Source: Antitrichia curtipendula
Lineage: Eukaryota; Streptophyta; Bryopsida; Hypnales; Leucodontaceae
Direction of reading: 5' to 3'
Assembly: GCA_951230915.1 (NCBI GenBank)
Contig: OX579633.1
Location: forward strand, 2,480,001-2,544,000
DNA: 64,000 bases
Shown here: piece after piece, positions 37,010 through 48,986 of the stretch
Position numbering within the stretch: position 1 is the first letter of the stretch
How the letters are laid out: each line of letters begins with the position of its first letter
The notes under the pieces: model-generated
Told to the model about the DNA's origin: nothing
The model's database searches: none
What the model saw: the letters and a program-made list of their open reading frames with translations, nothing else
Program-made: the position numbers and the translations under genes

Positions 37010-37809
37010 TTTTCTAAAATTGATTGCTAATAGTGTAGAAGATGTTAATCGAGAGGTGGATAGTGACAACATGTCATATGCTAGAAAAGCAATGATTTGT
37101 GGTGATTTGGCATTAGGACTTGATGGATCTTGGAGTGTAGGACAATTGTTTCCACATCTCCAAGAGATAATTGCAAAACATTTGCAATACTTCCAAGGGC
37201 AAGAACTGCCCAATTTCAATAGGGCAGTCTTAAAATCCTTTTTGATATTTTACTAAATTTTTCCTTTCATTTTTGGCCTACAACTAGGATTATTATGTTG
37301 TATTTTTTATTGTTGCTATATTTAGCAACTTATACATATACTATAAAAAATTTCAGCATTTCAACATTTCAACATTTTATTGTCTATTTCAGCAATTTAG
37401 CATTTCATTATTTGTTTTAGCATTTCAACATTTCATTGTCTATTTTAGCATTTTAGCATTTTCATTGTTTATTTTAGCATTTCATTGTTTATTTCAGCAT
37501 TTCATTGTCTATTTCAGCATTCATTGTCTATTTTAGCATCTCATTATCTATTTCAGCATTTCATTGCTTATTTCAGCATTTCATACACCGTTTTTCCCCA
37601 CCATTCTAACTTCTATATTTTGTTCCCATCTAACACTAAATGCACGTTTGTAAAAATGTTGAAATGACCAAATTTTACTATAGAGCAAAAATAGTGTTAG
37701 AATGGGTAAAGAATGTTCTAACACTAACCTTGCAAATCACAATTAGTGTTATTGTTGACAATTAGTGTAGCCAATACTATTTACCAATTTTAGTGTACCA
37801 AACGTCAAG
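37010..37809. repeat. Foreign sequence replacing the integrase core
   Basis: The integrase zinc-binding and catalytic core expected between RNase H and the C-terminal region is absent. Instead there is a 78-codon frame of unknown nature (37020-37256), then about 250 bp of repeats of 'agcatttcattgtctatttt' type (37350-37590), then AT-rich DNA. It may be a nested insertion accompanied by a deletion. Confidence 0.5.
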
Positions 37810-38500
37810 ATGATTGGACTGACTTTTTTCCTCTGGCTAAATTTGCGTAAAATAATGCATGTCATTTTGCAACATGATTTTTTTTTGTTTTATGCTATTT
37901 ATGGTTATTATCCAGCATTATCATTTTTGACACCAGCTACATCTACGGTCTTGGCAATAGGGAACTACGTTCGACACCTACAACAGGTGCATGAGGAACT
38001 AAAAACAATGATTAAGATGGCAGGGGAATAAGCAATGTGGAGTTATGATCATGGAATAAAGCTGCAACCAACATTTAGAATTGGTGATAAGGTTCTTCTC
38101 CAGAATGAGAATATTGCTACTACTGCGCCATCACGGAAATTGGATTCTATATTTGGGACCTTTTACAATGATAGCAAAACTTTCAAACATGGTTTACCAC
38201 CTGAAGTTACTAAAATTCCTATGTATCTCTTGACGTATTTCACATCTTTTTTCTTGAAAGATACCAGCAAGACACCATACCAAGACGACACCATATACTA
38301 CCTCTACCAATTGTCACCCCTAATAGAGATGTTGAATGGAAGGTTCACGAAGTTCTTGATTCGCGAGTTTTTGGTCGTTGGAAAAAACTCCAGTATCTTG
38401 TTTCCTGGAAGGGCTACAATCAAAGGAGCACTCATGGGAACCAGTTGCGAATCTAGAGAATGCACTTGATGCTAGTGCAAAGTTCTATATGCTCCACCCT
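37810..38500 (+). pseudogene. Ty3/gypsy integrase C-terminus and chromodomain (degenerate)
   Basis: The first part shows the end of the integrase (FYAIYGYYPALSFL, FRIGDKVLLQNENI, APSRKLD). In another frame at 38388-38417 is LQYLVSWKGY, the hallmark of a chromodomain, so this is a chromovirus-type Ty3/gypsy element. Frames are shifted relative to each other. Confidence 0.85.
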
Positions 38501-38540
38501 ATGGCACCAAGACCACAATCTCGGAGAACATGGCCTAGAC

Positions 38541-38556
38541 GATAAAGGGGGGATAA
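38541..38556 (+). other. Polypurine tract of the gypsy element
   Basis: The sequence gataaaggggggataa directly precedes the 3' LTR, where second-strand DNA synthesis is primed in LTR retrotransposons. Confidence 0.7.
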
Positions 38557-38709
38557 TCTTACGAACTAGTTAGTAACAACCGGACATACGTGCGGTTATA
38601 ATGGTTATGGTTAGTTGCTCCTTCTCCTTCCTTTAAAAACCACAAGAGGAGGTTTGTTCCTCACGCAACATTTTATTTAATACAAACGGAATGATTTTGA
38701 CTCAAATTG
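38557..38709 (+). repeat. 3' LTR, first part
   Basis: It starts TCTTACGAACTAGTTAG, matching the 5' LTR start. At 38709 the match breaks, immediately after CTCAAATTG, because another element was inserted; the match resumes at 44279. Confidence 0.85.
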
Positions 38710-39120
38710 TGGGGGAATGCTGTCACGTGAGCGTGGAGCATGAAGCGGCGAGCAGGGAGTGGGGAATGGTGAGGGGGAGCATTGTTTTGGAAAAAAAAAA
38801 GATGAATGCTGGATGAAAAAATGGTTGATGTTGTATGAAAACAGTGGATGATATTGGATGAAAATAGTAGATGATGTTGGATGAAAACAATGTATGATGT
38901 TGAATGAAAAAAATGGATGACGCTATATGAAAAAATGAAAGAAGATAAAATGAAAAAAAAAAATAAAGATAGGATGAAAAATACACGGTTTGGAATTTGT
39001 GAAAAAAGTAAATCAAATGCCTATAACCGTATAAAATGTATATCTAAATTGTAGATTACAATCATCCTAGAAATTGCATATTTCAAACTCAAATATCCAC
39101 AAGGGACCTATAGCTATGAA
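38710..39120 (+). repeat. Left terminal inverted repeat with GGATGAAAA arrays
   Basis: Shared with the right end, inverted: 'gagcgtggagc' near the tip, many copies of 'ggatgaaaa' with varied spacers, and 'caagggacctat' near 39105. The match is interrupted by length changes in the simple repeats. Confidence 0.7.
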
Positions 39121-41119
39121 ACCTGGAATGGTTTCATTCCTAAAGTAGAAAAGTTGACCGCAAATATTGATGCACATGAACTGAACATAACAATTCTACA
39201 AGAAGCTTCACAATTATAGATATAAAAATAGAATAAAAATACACACAAGAAGTACCTAATTACCTTAAAAGTGCTTGGTACAGGAAGAATGGACAAAAGA
39301 TCTTTAATTGCATGAACTGATAACAAATTAGCAATGCCAATGACTAATGTATTGTGTGTAATGACAAAGAATCCTATTTGGATAGTAGAAATCCAAAGAA
39401 GCCCAATCATTGGCAAGCTAGGAGCCTAGGAAGTTGTCATGGTGTTGGTTTACCCTAAATTTAACATCAAAACCTGTATTCTGATTTAGGGCTCTATTTT
39501 GAGCCCTAAAAATTGTAAACACTTGGATTACCTTAAATAACTAAATTAAAAGTCATTATCTAGTACAATCTTACCATCTTCTTGATAATCAACATGTATT
39601 TTTTCCACCAAATGGCATATTTATTCAACAATTACCATTGAACTAATGAACTCCATGTCCAATTGACCACAACCTCACAATGGTCATGTTGCTTTTTCTA
39701 TTTTTGTGCCCTGTATACCACAACATCACACCATGGTGAAATTGTGATAAAGAGGGTAGGGAGCTTAGGAGTTCAAAGGTGGTAATTGATGAATACGTCA
39801 TACAACTGGAAAAAATACATGATGATTATAACAAAAGTAGGTTGTTACAATAAACATTAGTTCTATTTTCTATCACAATGAGAGTGACTCCCTTGTCATC
39901 TTCTATAGATTTTGAAGAATAAATATGATGAGTTAGAAATTTCTATTGAAATTGTCTAATTTGATTGTAAACATGTCCTTTATAATACTCCTAGTACTTG
40001 TAGTATTGGATACTAGAAATGCAGTTTTGCCAAAACACTAGAAAAATTAGATGGTGTTCCTTGTAATAATTCAAGTGGTGTTTCTGGTGATCCAACCAAA
40101 AATCTCTAATAAAAACAAAATCTGATCTGAAGACTATAAATGCAATGACATCTAACGCAAATGCAACAAAAAACTTCAAATATGGTATTTTCATCATGCA
40201 TAAGAAATTATACAAGAAAAGACTTTAGCTTGAGTGTGCTAAAGTCAAATTGTCTTCAATGTCTCATGTCTTACCATCAAACTCTACATATTCATTTATA
40301 AGTTGCAGAATGTGAGGATCTATAAAAAAAGGTACTAGAAGTTGGCTTAGGATTTAGGATGGCAAACTTGTACAAAGAGCCTTTGCATAGACAAGTAGCT
40401 GAAACGATTTTGAAGGGCTTGAAAAAAACCCTAGATTTGCAAAAAATGAAAAATATTTGGAATTCCTCAATTTCGAAGCTTGCCTACACAGATAACAAAA
40501 CAACAAATTAGATCCAACCAAGTTATAAGAAACAATGGTAAATCTGCCTTTTAAATGGATTTTTGGCATTCAATTCATACTTGAAATACCACCACACATA
40601 GAAGAAAATTTTAGAGAATTTTACAAATATAAAAACACAAATTTCAAGTATGAATTTAACTTATGTGAAGCTAAGCTTATAAAATTTGATTTATTTGATG
40701 TGACCTGTCATTTGTAAATAAAAATCAATCCAGTCAAAAATTAATAATAAAAATACAAAAATTGCACAAGGAGATCCAAGAGAGAAAATTCTTGGTGCTC
40801 ATAGTCGCCTTGCGGTACAATCTTCTCTTCCTGCCAACTTGTCAACTAAACCCAATTTTTTGTCATCTCACAAACACCTCTTGTGGGAATTTTTAAACCT
40901 AGAGAATAAATAAATAAATATATAAACTCATAAGCTGAGGATGGAGGAACCTCTCTTGGCACTATGAGGGTCCTTAAGACTATGGTCTTGCAACTATACC
41001 TACCATGAAGCAGCAAGTTGTTCTTGAAGGTTTAGGGGTATAAAAAATTTGAATGCATAGTGCAAATCACCCACCCACTATTGAAGTGAACAAAATGAAA
41101 ATAAATTTTGTATCAAGGC

Positions 41120-41632
41120 TCAATAAGCCGCCTTTAGAACCCCTCTCGATGTTGAAAGGCTCCTTTGGAGGTCTCTCCTATGCAACTGTTGCAGCCAATA
41201 AGCTACCTAACAAAAATTGGAAAACAAAACAAGAGGGATTTGAAGAAAGTCTTAAAAGTTCCATAAGGTTCTCACTTGAAAACTCCTCTCGATGCCGAGA
41301 GGCTCCATAGAGGGTCCTCCTTTATACAACTATTGCAACCCAAGTCTGCAATTAGAACAACTTATTTTTAAAAATTAGAAAACAAAACAAGAAGATTAAA
41401 GAAAGTTTTAAAAGTTCCATAAGGTCCTCACTTAGAACCCCCTCTTGGTACCGAGAGGCCTCATGGAGGGTCCTCCCCCATGCAATTGCTATGGTCAAAG
41501 TCTACAATTAGAACAACTTACATTTTTTTAAATTGGAAAATAAAACAAGAGGATTTGGAGAAAGTTTGAAAAGTTCCATAAGGTCTTCCCTTGGAGAACC
41601 CCCTCTCGATGCCAAGAGGCCTCTGAGGGGTC
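41120..41632. repeat. About 157-bp tandem repeat with hairpins, 3.4 copies
   Basis: Units begin near gttccataagg (41258, 41412, 41572), with a partial unit before. Each has a short inverted repeat of the form CCTCTCG-atgc-CGAGAGG or a variant. Confidence 0.8.
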
Positions 41633-41889
41633 CAAACCTAAGCAAAAATAACCCGATATCTTAGTCCATTCAAAGAACTTCTCATTTTTCAATGAAAACA
41701 AAATGAATTCATTCAATTGCTGCCTCTTTGGAATTAATCTTAGCAAAAATTTACTCACATTTTATACTTGCACAATTGCGGAAGTGCTATTTGGTAAACC
41801 TTAAAACATAAGCAGATGAGCCTAAGAGTCTCAAAGTTTCAAGTTGTAAGGTATTTAATGTGTTGTTTGGATTTCAAACCTATTACCAT

Positions 41890-42690
41890 GGTTTGAGAAT
41901 TAGTCTGTTTGAAGCATGGAATTCTCAAAAAAAAAATTCAAGAAAAAAAAAAAAAAAATAATTTTTTTTGCATGCATTGCTATCTCTAGAAACCTCTTAA
42001 GCCCAAGAGACCAAGAGATCATGTTTGAGGTGTGGAACTTTCAAAACTTTTTTTCCAAGTTTTTCTTTTTTTTTAAACTTTTTTGCATAGGTTGTCACCC
42101 TTAGAAACCTCTCTCAGCCCTAAGAGACCCTTTTGGGGTGTTTGAGGTGTAGAACTCTCAAAACTTTTTTTCCATTTATTTTTATTTTTATTTTTTACTT
42201 TTTTGCATAGGTTGTCACCCCTAGAAACCTCTCTCGACCTTGAGAGACCCTTTTGGGGTGTTTGAAGTGTGGAACTCTCAAAAAAAAAATTCCAAAAAAA
42301 ATACTCTTTTTTTTTCATTTCTTTTCTTTTTCATTTTTTCATTTTTTGCATAGGTTGTCACCCCTAAGAAACCTCTTTCGGCCTTGAGAGACCCTTTTGG
42401 GGTGTTCAAGGGTCTCTTAAAACTTTAAAAGAAATAAAAATAAAAATAAAAAATAAAAAATATTCAATTTTTCTTTTTCAAATTTTTTTATTCATACATT
42501 GTCACCCCTAGAAACTTCTCTGAGCTTTGAGAGACCCTTTTGGGGTGTTTGAAGCATGGAACTCTTAAGAAAATAATTCCAAATTTTTTTTTTTTCTTGA
42601 AAAAAATTTCATACTTTGTCACCCCTATAAATTTTTCTCTACCCTAAGAGACACTTTGGGGTCTTTGAAGCACGGAATTCTCAAAAAAAA
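41890..42690. repeat. About 115-140-bp tandem repeat with hairpins, about 6 copies
   Basis: Units contain 'ggttgtcacccctagaaacc', then 'ctctcgaccttgagag', then 'acccttttggggtgtttgaa', separated by A- or T-rich runs of varied length. The hairpin core resembles that of the 41120 array. Confidence 0.8.
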
Positions 42691-43649
42691 TTCTCAAAAA
42701 AATTGCAAACAGATGATTCATTTAGCCATATATATAATTAAATAATAATTGGGTAAAGTACAAATTTTCAACATCTTGTTCATAAGGGATGAAAAGCAAA
42801 CATCTATGATGTGCCAAAATTGGAATTAATTATCGATTTTCTCAAAGTTCAAAATAGGGTGCTTTTCTACAAAGGAGGTTCTATTTAGGTGCGTATTGTA
42901 CTCATCAATAAAGTTGTAGTGAGATTAAAAGGACCACTACTTGCATTTTAATTATACCATTAACATTACAAGCTAATATACCTTCAGTGTACCCATATTA
43001 TGCATATGGCTTTAGAGTCCAGATTCCATCATCTTCCTCATTTGCTTGTATTTTGCATTCATTAATCTTTGAAGGACACCGTGGCTATTTTTTGACTAAC
43101 GATTGACTTTGAAATAATTTGCAAAATGAAAAAAAGTCATTTTTCATCCAATTTTTTGTATTATCATATGAAATTTGTAGAATGACCATCATCTTTAACA
43201 CGGTGACAAAGTAGCAGAGTGCATGCTTTATTTTCATCTTTTATCCTCTCTACTATGATTATTTGAAGTATAGATATTCATTCCCTCAAAATCTACTTGA
43301 TGTCTTTATTTAGTCCCCCCATTCAAATATGTTGTCAACTTCATGTATTAGCTAGTAAATTAAATCAACCACTTGAAAATTCTATTTCTACACTTCACGG
43401 TTATAGGGAACCAACGACCATGGTGACCAGACCATCTTTGAAGTGTTAATATTGTACCTACTTTCTTACAATAATCCCTAACCATCTGAAAAAAGAGTAT
43501 TTTGGTTTCGGATTGTAATAGTCTTATTTTTATGCATACACAATGACTTTGAATGTGAACACTTGCAAATTTATGCGATAATAGGTATAATTGAAATTTG
43601 AAGTATTATGTCTTTAAAATCCTAACCCAAATTTCTCCACATTCGCATA

Positions 43650-44269
43650 ATTATGTACTTCCATGGTCATAGGTCCCTTGCTACCAAAGATTTGAAATGA
43701 ATGGATGCTAGTCTTCATTTTTTTTCATTTTTAGAATATTTTGTACTTATTTTTCTAATTTGTCTCCCTTTTTGTTTTTTTATTTTTTTCCCAAGTTTTT
43801 CCAAGTTTTTTTCCTTTGCCCCATTTTTCCTTCCTCTCTTCATCTTTTTTTCATCCATTTTCATTTTTTATTCTTCTACTTTCATCCATTTTTCATGTAC
43901 TTTCATCCTCTTCTACTTTTTTTCATCTAAAATATTCATTCTATTGATTATCTATTTTCATCAATATTTTCATCTACTTTCATCTATTTTTGAGTTTTTT
44001 CATCTATTTTTTCATCCACTTTCATCCATATTTTCATCCTCTTTCATTATTTTTTCCATCCAAAATTTTCATTTAGTTCTTAATATATTTTTTAATCTAT
44101 ATTTCCATCTCCCTTCATTCATTTTTAAAGTATTTCATCCAAATTTTTGTCTATTTTTATCCATACTTCCTTTCCAATCTCATTAAATTTTTCATTATTC
44201 TGTTTAAAATCTATGCTCACCGCGCACTAATCCCCGCTCCACGCTCCACGCTCATGTACTAGCAACACT
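43650..44269 (-). repeat. Right terminal inverted repeat
   Basis: Inverted counterpart of 38710-39120: 'ataggtcccttg' at the inner side, many 'tttcatcc' units, and 'gctccacgctc' near the tip. It is longer than the left copy because of simple-repeat expansion. The long open frame here (43701-44186, Phe/Ser/Ile-rich) is a by-product of the repeat. Confidence 0.7.
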
Positions 44270-44278
44270 CTCAAATTG

Positions 44279-44435
44279 CGTGCATTTTTATTGCTTGTTA
44301 TGAGATAGATTTTGTAGTGCATACTTCGAGGTCCATCCCGTGCAATGCCATGAGTGGTTTTCATAATTAGGTATATAGATGTTTCGATGATAGATTTGGA
44401 TGGAGCATCGATCACGTAATCGCCAATTCTTGACA
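44279..44435 (+). repeat. 3' LTR, second part
   Basis: It continues the 5' LTR sequence ('ttgttatgagata.attttg', 'tttcataattaggtatatag') exactly where 38709 left off. The right edge is placed at the end of similarity. Confidence 0.8.
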
Positions 44436-45528
44436 TGTAGGATGCAGATTCTTCGAACAATGTCTTCATGCACTTGGTAGGAAGGTCAGGTCAAGTTTGT
44501 CAACTTTCCATGTCAAAAAAAGAATTGGGTCCTCAAGATGATGGAATAGACCAATCCATTCACCTTCTTGAATGCGGGCAAAATGCTTGATGAAGAGAGT
44601 GAGCCAATTTGGAGGGATCTTGAAAATAAGAAAAGATTAATGATGATGTTTAAGGTCTAAGAAAGGATATTTGGATGAAACATCCTCCCATGATCTAAAA
44701 TCATGTGTAGGACAATCCCAGAGATCACCAATTGTGCGCATTCCACTTTGAGCTAGCACCCTAGCCCTATCAACTAAAAAATTTAAATGGGAGCCAATGA
44801 AACTTGTAGACCACCCAAAATTAGTTGTAAATACCTTGTCCGCATTTGTTGGTGGAACAAGTTCAATGTGTTTAACAATGAATCTCCATGGAGCAGTGAT
44901 GTGATTCCAAACCCTTGAGCCTCATGTGACAAATGGTCTATAAACCATCAACCAAGATTGAAATGGAAACTAGTATCCGCATTTGGGATGGAGGGTCATT
45001 CTATAAATCCTATATTCATGTATTAAATAGGGTTTTTAGATTTGATATGCCTAGTTCAATTCCTAAACGTATCCACGTGGCTAGTAATGCAGTAAGGGAT
45101 ACCTCTAGGTCAATCATTTTTATTCCTCCTACAAGCTTGGGCAGGCAACAATCATCCCAATATATCCTGGGATAGGATAAATGTTCAGTATCGCTCCATA
45201 AATAATTCTTGAGGCTCTCTTTGCTAAATTGGATAACTTACAGTGAGCCACTTTAATTAGTTCTAAGATAATAAAAGGTAGACATGAGGATTGCATTCAT
45301 CACCATGGCTCTAACAACAAGTGACAAACATTGCGTAGTTTAGTAAAAAAGCTTCTTCAAGATCTTTTCTTAAAAAAACTATTGATATCTATTGTCTCCA
45401 ATGCAATTTCAAACAAAGCTATCAGAAGCTTAGAAAGTGAACCTAAAAGGGCCCAAGTTATAGCAAAACAATCAAGTCAACTTAGTTATGGTTTCAAGGA
45501 GAATCAAAAAGCAATACTTTTAGTCCAG

Positions 45529-46074
45529 TTAACCCTAAAAGCCCAAGGGGTTTGGACAAAACAGAAATGTTTTATAAAATATAAGTTCTACAACTTTTTT
45601 GAAGTTTGCATTAAAATAGATAATGTGAAGCACAAAAAGAAGAAAATATCCGTATGGTCAAAATTATAAAATTATTCTTAGATTCTCTTCAAATGAATTT
45701 TGAAGATATAACTTCAAAAATTCACCAAAAATACAATTTCTATCTTTAGCAATTGAATTTTTTTTTGATTGGTCAAAATTGTAGTTTCTATTGATTTGTG
45801 AAAAAATGCATAAGATCCAGTAATGAAAACACCAACACTTTCTCCAAATAGTAAGTTTTTCAACACTAGGCAATACTAGACTCTTTGTGCTATTTCTCTT
45901 ATAGTTTTTGTTTGACCGTAGCGATCTTAGTTTTGAATATAAATATTGAAAGACAATCCAATCTCTTAAAAAAAAAATTAAAAAAAAAATTGAAAAAAGT
46001 TTTTTTGTGCCCAAAAAATCTGCCCGAAGTCGGGCAGCGACCATAAAATGGTCGTTTGAGCGCTTAGGGGTTAA
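45529..46074. mobile_element. TTAA element nested in the LINE (546 bp)
   Basis: The left end is TTAACCCTAAAAGCCC and the right end gcgcttaggggttaa, with TTAA on both sides. The LINE reading is interrupted between these points. The interior near the right end has a small palindrome (gcccgaagtcgggc). Confidence 0.7.
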
Positions 46075-46996
46075 TAATGATTCAAGTAGCTACTCTAAAT
46101 CTTTGAAGGAGATAGATGGTATTGCTTAAGTCTTGTTTTTGACCCTTGATTGAGAGCCCAATGTCATTTGCATACTATGAAACTTATTGTTGTAAATCAC
46201 TGTCATTATGAATGCCTATAATTTGTCCTAATTGTTGCTTCCAATTAGCTACCATATTAAGGGCTTTGCCCATGTGTAAGAAAAAAATAAAGGGCAACTT
46301 TGTCTTGCACTTCTTTGTATGAGGAACAAAAAAGTCGCTTTTCCATTGAACATGATTGTTGTTGAGGCGTCTTGTAACAACATAAATACTGGACAAATAA
46401 ATGATTATAGAATACCTAGTTTCCACATAATTTGGAACAAAAAAAATCCCAAGAAACTACATCATATGCCTTAGTAAAATCCAACTTAAGAAAATGAGGT
46501 CTTGGTCAGATTCCTTGGCCCCTTCAATTGTTTCATATTGTAATAGAATATTGTTTAAGATATGTTTGGAAAAAAAAAATATTCAGGATTGATGACATTT
46601 TTGAGTAGGCTCTACATCTTAACCTAAAGCACTTTAGACACAATTTTATACAAAATGTTTAACAAGATAATAGGGCGCCAATTTGAGAGGTTTGCACAAT
46701 CACTAGATTTAAACAACAACGTGATAGTTCTTAAAGTCAATCCAAAAGGTGGGTGGCCTTAGCTAATAGAAATCTCCACCATCTTCATAAAATCATCACC
46801 AATAAGGTCCCAGACTTTGCAAGCCAAGTCTACAACCTTTTGCCATTAGTAGAAGAGCTTGGTGTACTTCTCCTTTAGTCAAGGGTAGGTCTAATTGATG
46901 AGCCATGTCAGTAGAAAATCAATTATTGACACACGCCAAAATTGTTTCTTTATCAAGCTATATATCAAGAGCCATGACCAATGATCGAAAAAAATC

Positions 46997-47212
46997 CGTA
47001 GCTAGTGCAAAGTTAGTCGGAGGAATTTGGATAAAAAACTTTTGCAATTTGAAAACATCGGTAAAAAATTGGTGAAAAATATTATAAAATTTCTATTTTC
47101 AGTAAAAAAAAATAGAGGAAATAACCGGACTCAGTTCTTTAAAAACCGGTTCAATGTGAGAATTGAAGGAAATTAGCCGGTAAAACTCAAAAAGTTTCCT
47201 GAACACTAGCCA
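46997..47212. mobile_element. Small inverted-repeat element (about 216 bp)
   Basis: The left end gctagtgcaaagttag and the right end ...gaacactagc share an inverted GCTAGTG terminus. The interior 'aaaaaccggttcaatgtgag' and 'tagccggtaaaact' match segments at 14700-15050 and 19968-20100. No target duplication was fixed. Confidence 0.45.
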
Positions 47213-47340
47213 TGACATCCTGGGTGTATAGTCATGAATAGAAGCTAGTACATACACTTTCAACTTTGTTACGGACATCTTTAAGATTTCCCTGGTCATC
47301 TAGAAGTTTTGTGATCAAGGAGTAACTAGGAGCCTCCTGA

Positions 47341-48740
47341 ACAACGTTGAAAAATCAACAGAGAGTCTATTTTTGCTTTTTTTGACCATGTGTAACATAT
47401 CATGATATTGACATACTTGCCAAATTGTAGAAGCTAAACAGTTTTTTTAACTCTTGAAATATGGGATCATTTGGGGTAGAGATTGTCAAAATTGGCACTT
47501 TCTTGGTATACCAACAAAAAAAAAAAAGGATGTTTTTTTAATAAAATTTCAACCTTATAAAATTATAGTAGTCTATAGATACATGTAGAAATTCTTCAAA
47601 AAAAAATCTATATATCAAAAGATTATAGAATTTGAAGTCTCTATTAGAAAATTAGCATGATAAGAACCTCATGTGCTCTAAGTTGTCATGAAGATCTTCT
47701 CATGGGTCTTTTCCATTATCTACACATGGCAATTGAAAGAATTTTTCCTTGTTGTTTCTACTACTAGATTGAAAGAATCCCCCCCCCATCCCTACTCAAT
47801 ATAAAACACATGAAAAAGAAACATTAAGTTCTCATATAATGAGATTTTTGCACTCTCTCGTATACTTTGCGTAATTGTTAACTGTATTTATAAATTGTTG
47901 CTTTTTATTTAATTATTTTTTTGTGACTTCCGCGACATTTGGAGTTACTTGAACCTTCTTATTCCAATTGGACGCATGGAGCTATATTTTCCAAAAATGA
48001 GAATTAGAAATCCTCCTTGATTCTAGATGTTATGGCCCCAAAGCCAGATTTTGCAGGGCCAACCAAACTGCTGGCTGAATTTAGCTGGCCGCCCCCTGAT
48101 GAACAATTGAGCATCTTGGGCTTCCCTTCAGTTTCTCCGCCCCGTCATTGGTGCTGAGGGGTTCTCTGAAGCAGATAATTAAGTTCAGCGTAACCACAGG
48201 ATACAAAAAAAAAAAAAAAAAGACTCCAACTGAAGGTCCATCCCTCCGTCCATCCTTGTCTAAAAGTTAATATACGGCTTAATTTGGCTTGTTGCAAAGC
48301 AGTTCAGTTGTCTCCCCCAATTAATGGATTCGCTCCATTTCCACCCTTCATTGCATGCCACGTGGAAAGAAAAAGCCAAGCCAAGGATCGTAATTTTGGC
48401 TCGGCCTGCCCTAAAAGTAACTTAAGTTGAGGTTCCCCTTCGAGTTTGCTTGCCACTGGCTGAGGAGTGAGGAGTTCCATTATTTTCTGATTTGGGGCAA
48501 TGAAAGTCCTCCCATGTTATGATATAAAAAGCCAAAGATAAAACAACAAAAAGAGTCACGTTAGCATTCTGACAGGGGTAACATTTTTTAACTGGAGCTT
48601 CTTGTCTGGATTAATTTGAAACCCCAAAGTTACCATAACTGCAACTGCAGAAGGTGAGTGAGTGTCACTCAAGTAGAAAAACACGTCGAGACTTTCATTA
48701 CAATCAGTAATAATCGATCTTCCCTTCCCCTTCCGAGCCG
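47341..48740. other. Intergenic DNA, no gene
   Basis: The first half is AT-rich. From about 48000 the DNA is more balanced, with TATA-like atgatataaaaagcc near 48520, but no reading frame was recognised. Confidence 0.45.
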
Positions 48741-48749
48741 GTCATTGAC

Positions 48750-48986
48750 GGCCGGGGTGAACTGACCCCCTCGCTCGTACTGCCAAAGTCCATCCAGGGG
48801 TGCACATAAAAAAAAGCCCCCTATTTTGTGCCGCATAAAATCAATTTTCTAGAATCCCCCCAGCTAATTTGGGGCCTCTGATTGCAAATATGAATTCAGA
48901 ATTTGCAAAAAAATTCATGCATGGAAAATCAAAAATTTCAGGGTTTTTCCAGAGGTACGAGCGAGGGGGGTCAGTTCACCCCGGCC
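48750..48986. mobile_element. MULE-like MITE (237 bp) with 9-bp target duplication
   Basis: The terminal inverted repeats of 31-32 bp start GGCCGGGGTGAACTGACCCC and match except for one extra base in a G run. GTCATTGAC flanks both sides (48741-48749, 48987-48995). A 9-bp duplication is typical of Mutator-like elements. No coding capacity. Relatives lie at 3999-4293 and 49310-49430. Confidence 0.88.

Larger units (their letters stand above)
38710..44269. mobile_element. 5.56-kb long-TIR DNA transposon inside the 3' LTR
   Basis: The element is flanked by the 9-bp duplication CTCAAATTG (38701-38709, 44270-44278). Its ends are inverted repeats several hundred bp long. A 9-bp duplication and long inverted repeats suggest a Mutator-like (MULE) element. 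I found no transposase between the ends; the interior is AT-rich with two tandem arrays. The empty site is reconstructed by comparison with the 5' LTR. Confidence 0.8.
44436..47340 (-). pseudogene. LINE reverse transcriptase part (degenerate)
   Basis: On the minus strand: LKLDFTKAYDVVSW (46490-46447), a conserved reverse-transcriptase block of plant LINEs; a decayed counterpart of the next block at 46345-46260; then, beyond the nested element at 45529-46074, WDDCCLPKLVGGIKMIDLE near 45160-45094. The 3' part of the same LINE is at 31325-32300, collinear once the gypsy insertion is removed. Many stops. Confidence 0.8.

Noticed and set aside
37350..37590. Repeat array considered as a CRISPR
   Set aside because: Units are short, overlapping and irregular without unique spacers, in a plant nuclear retroelement; it is slippage-type repetition.
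43701..44186. 161-codon Phe/Ser/Ile-rich frame
   Set aside because: Translation of the tttcatcc-type simple repeat in the right inverted end of the long-TIR element.
48750..48986. Inverted repeats considered as a terminator or hairpin RNA
   Set aside because: The exact 9-bp direct duplication outside the inverted repeats shows that it is a transposon.
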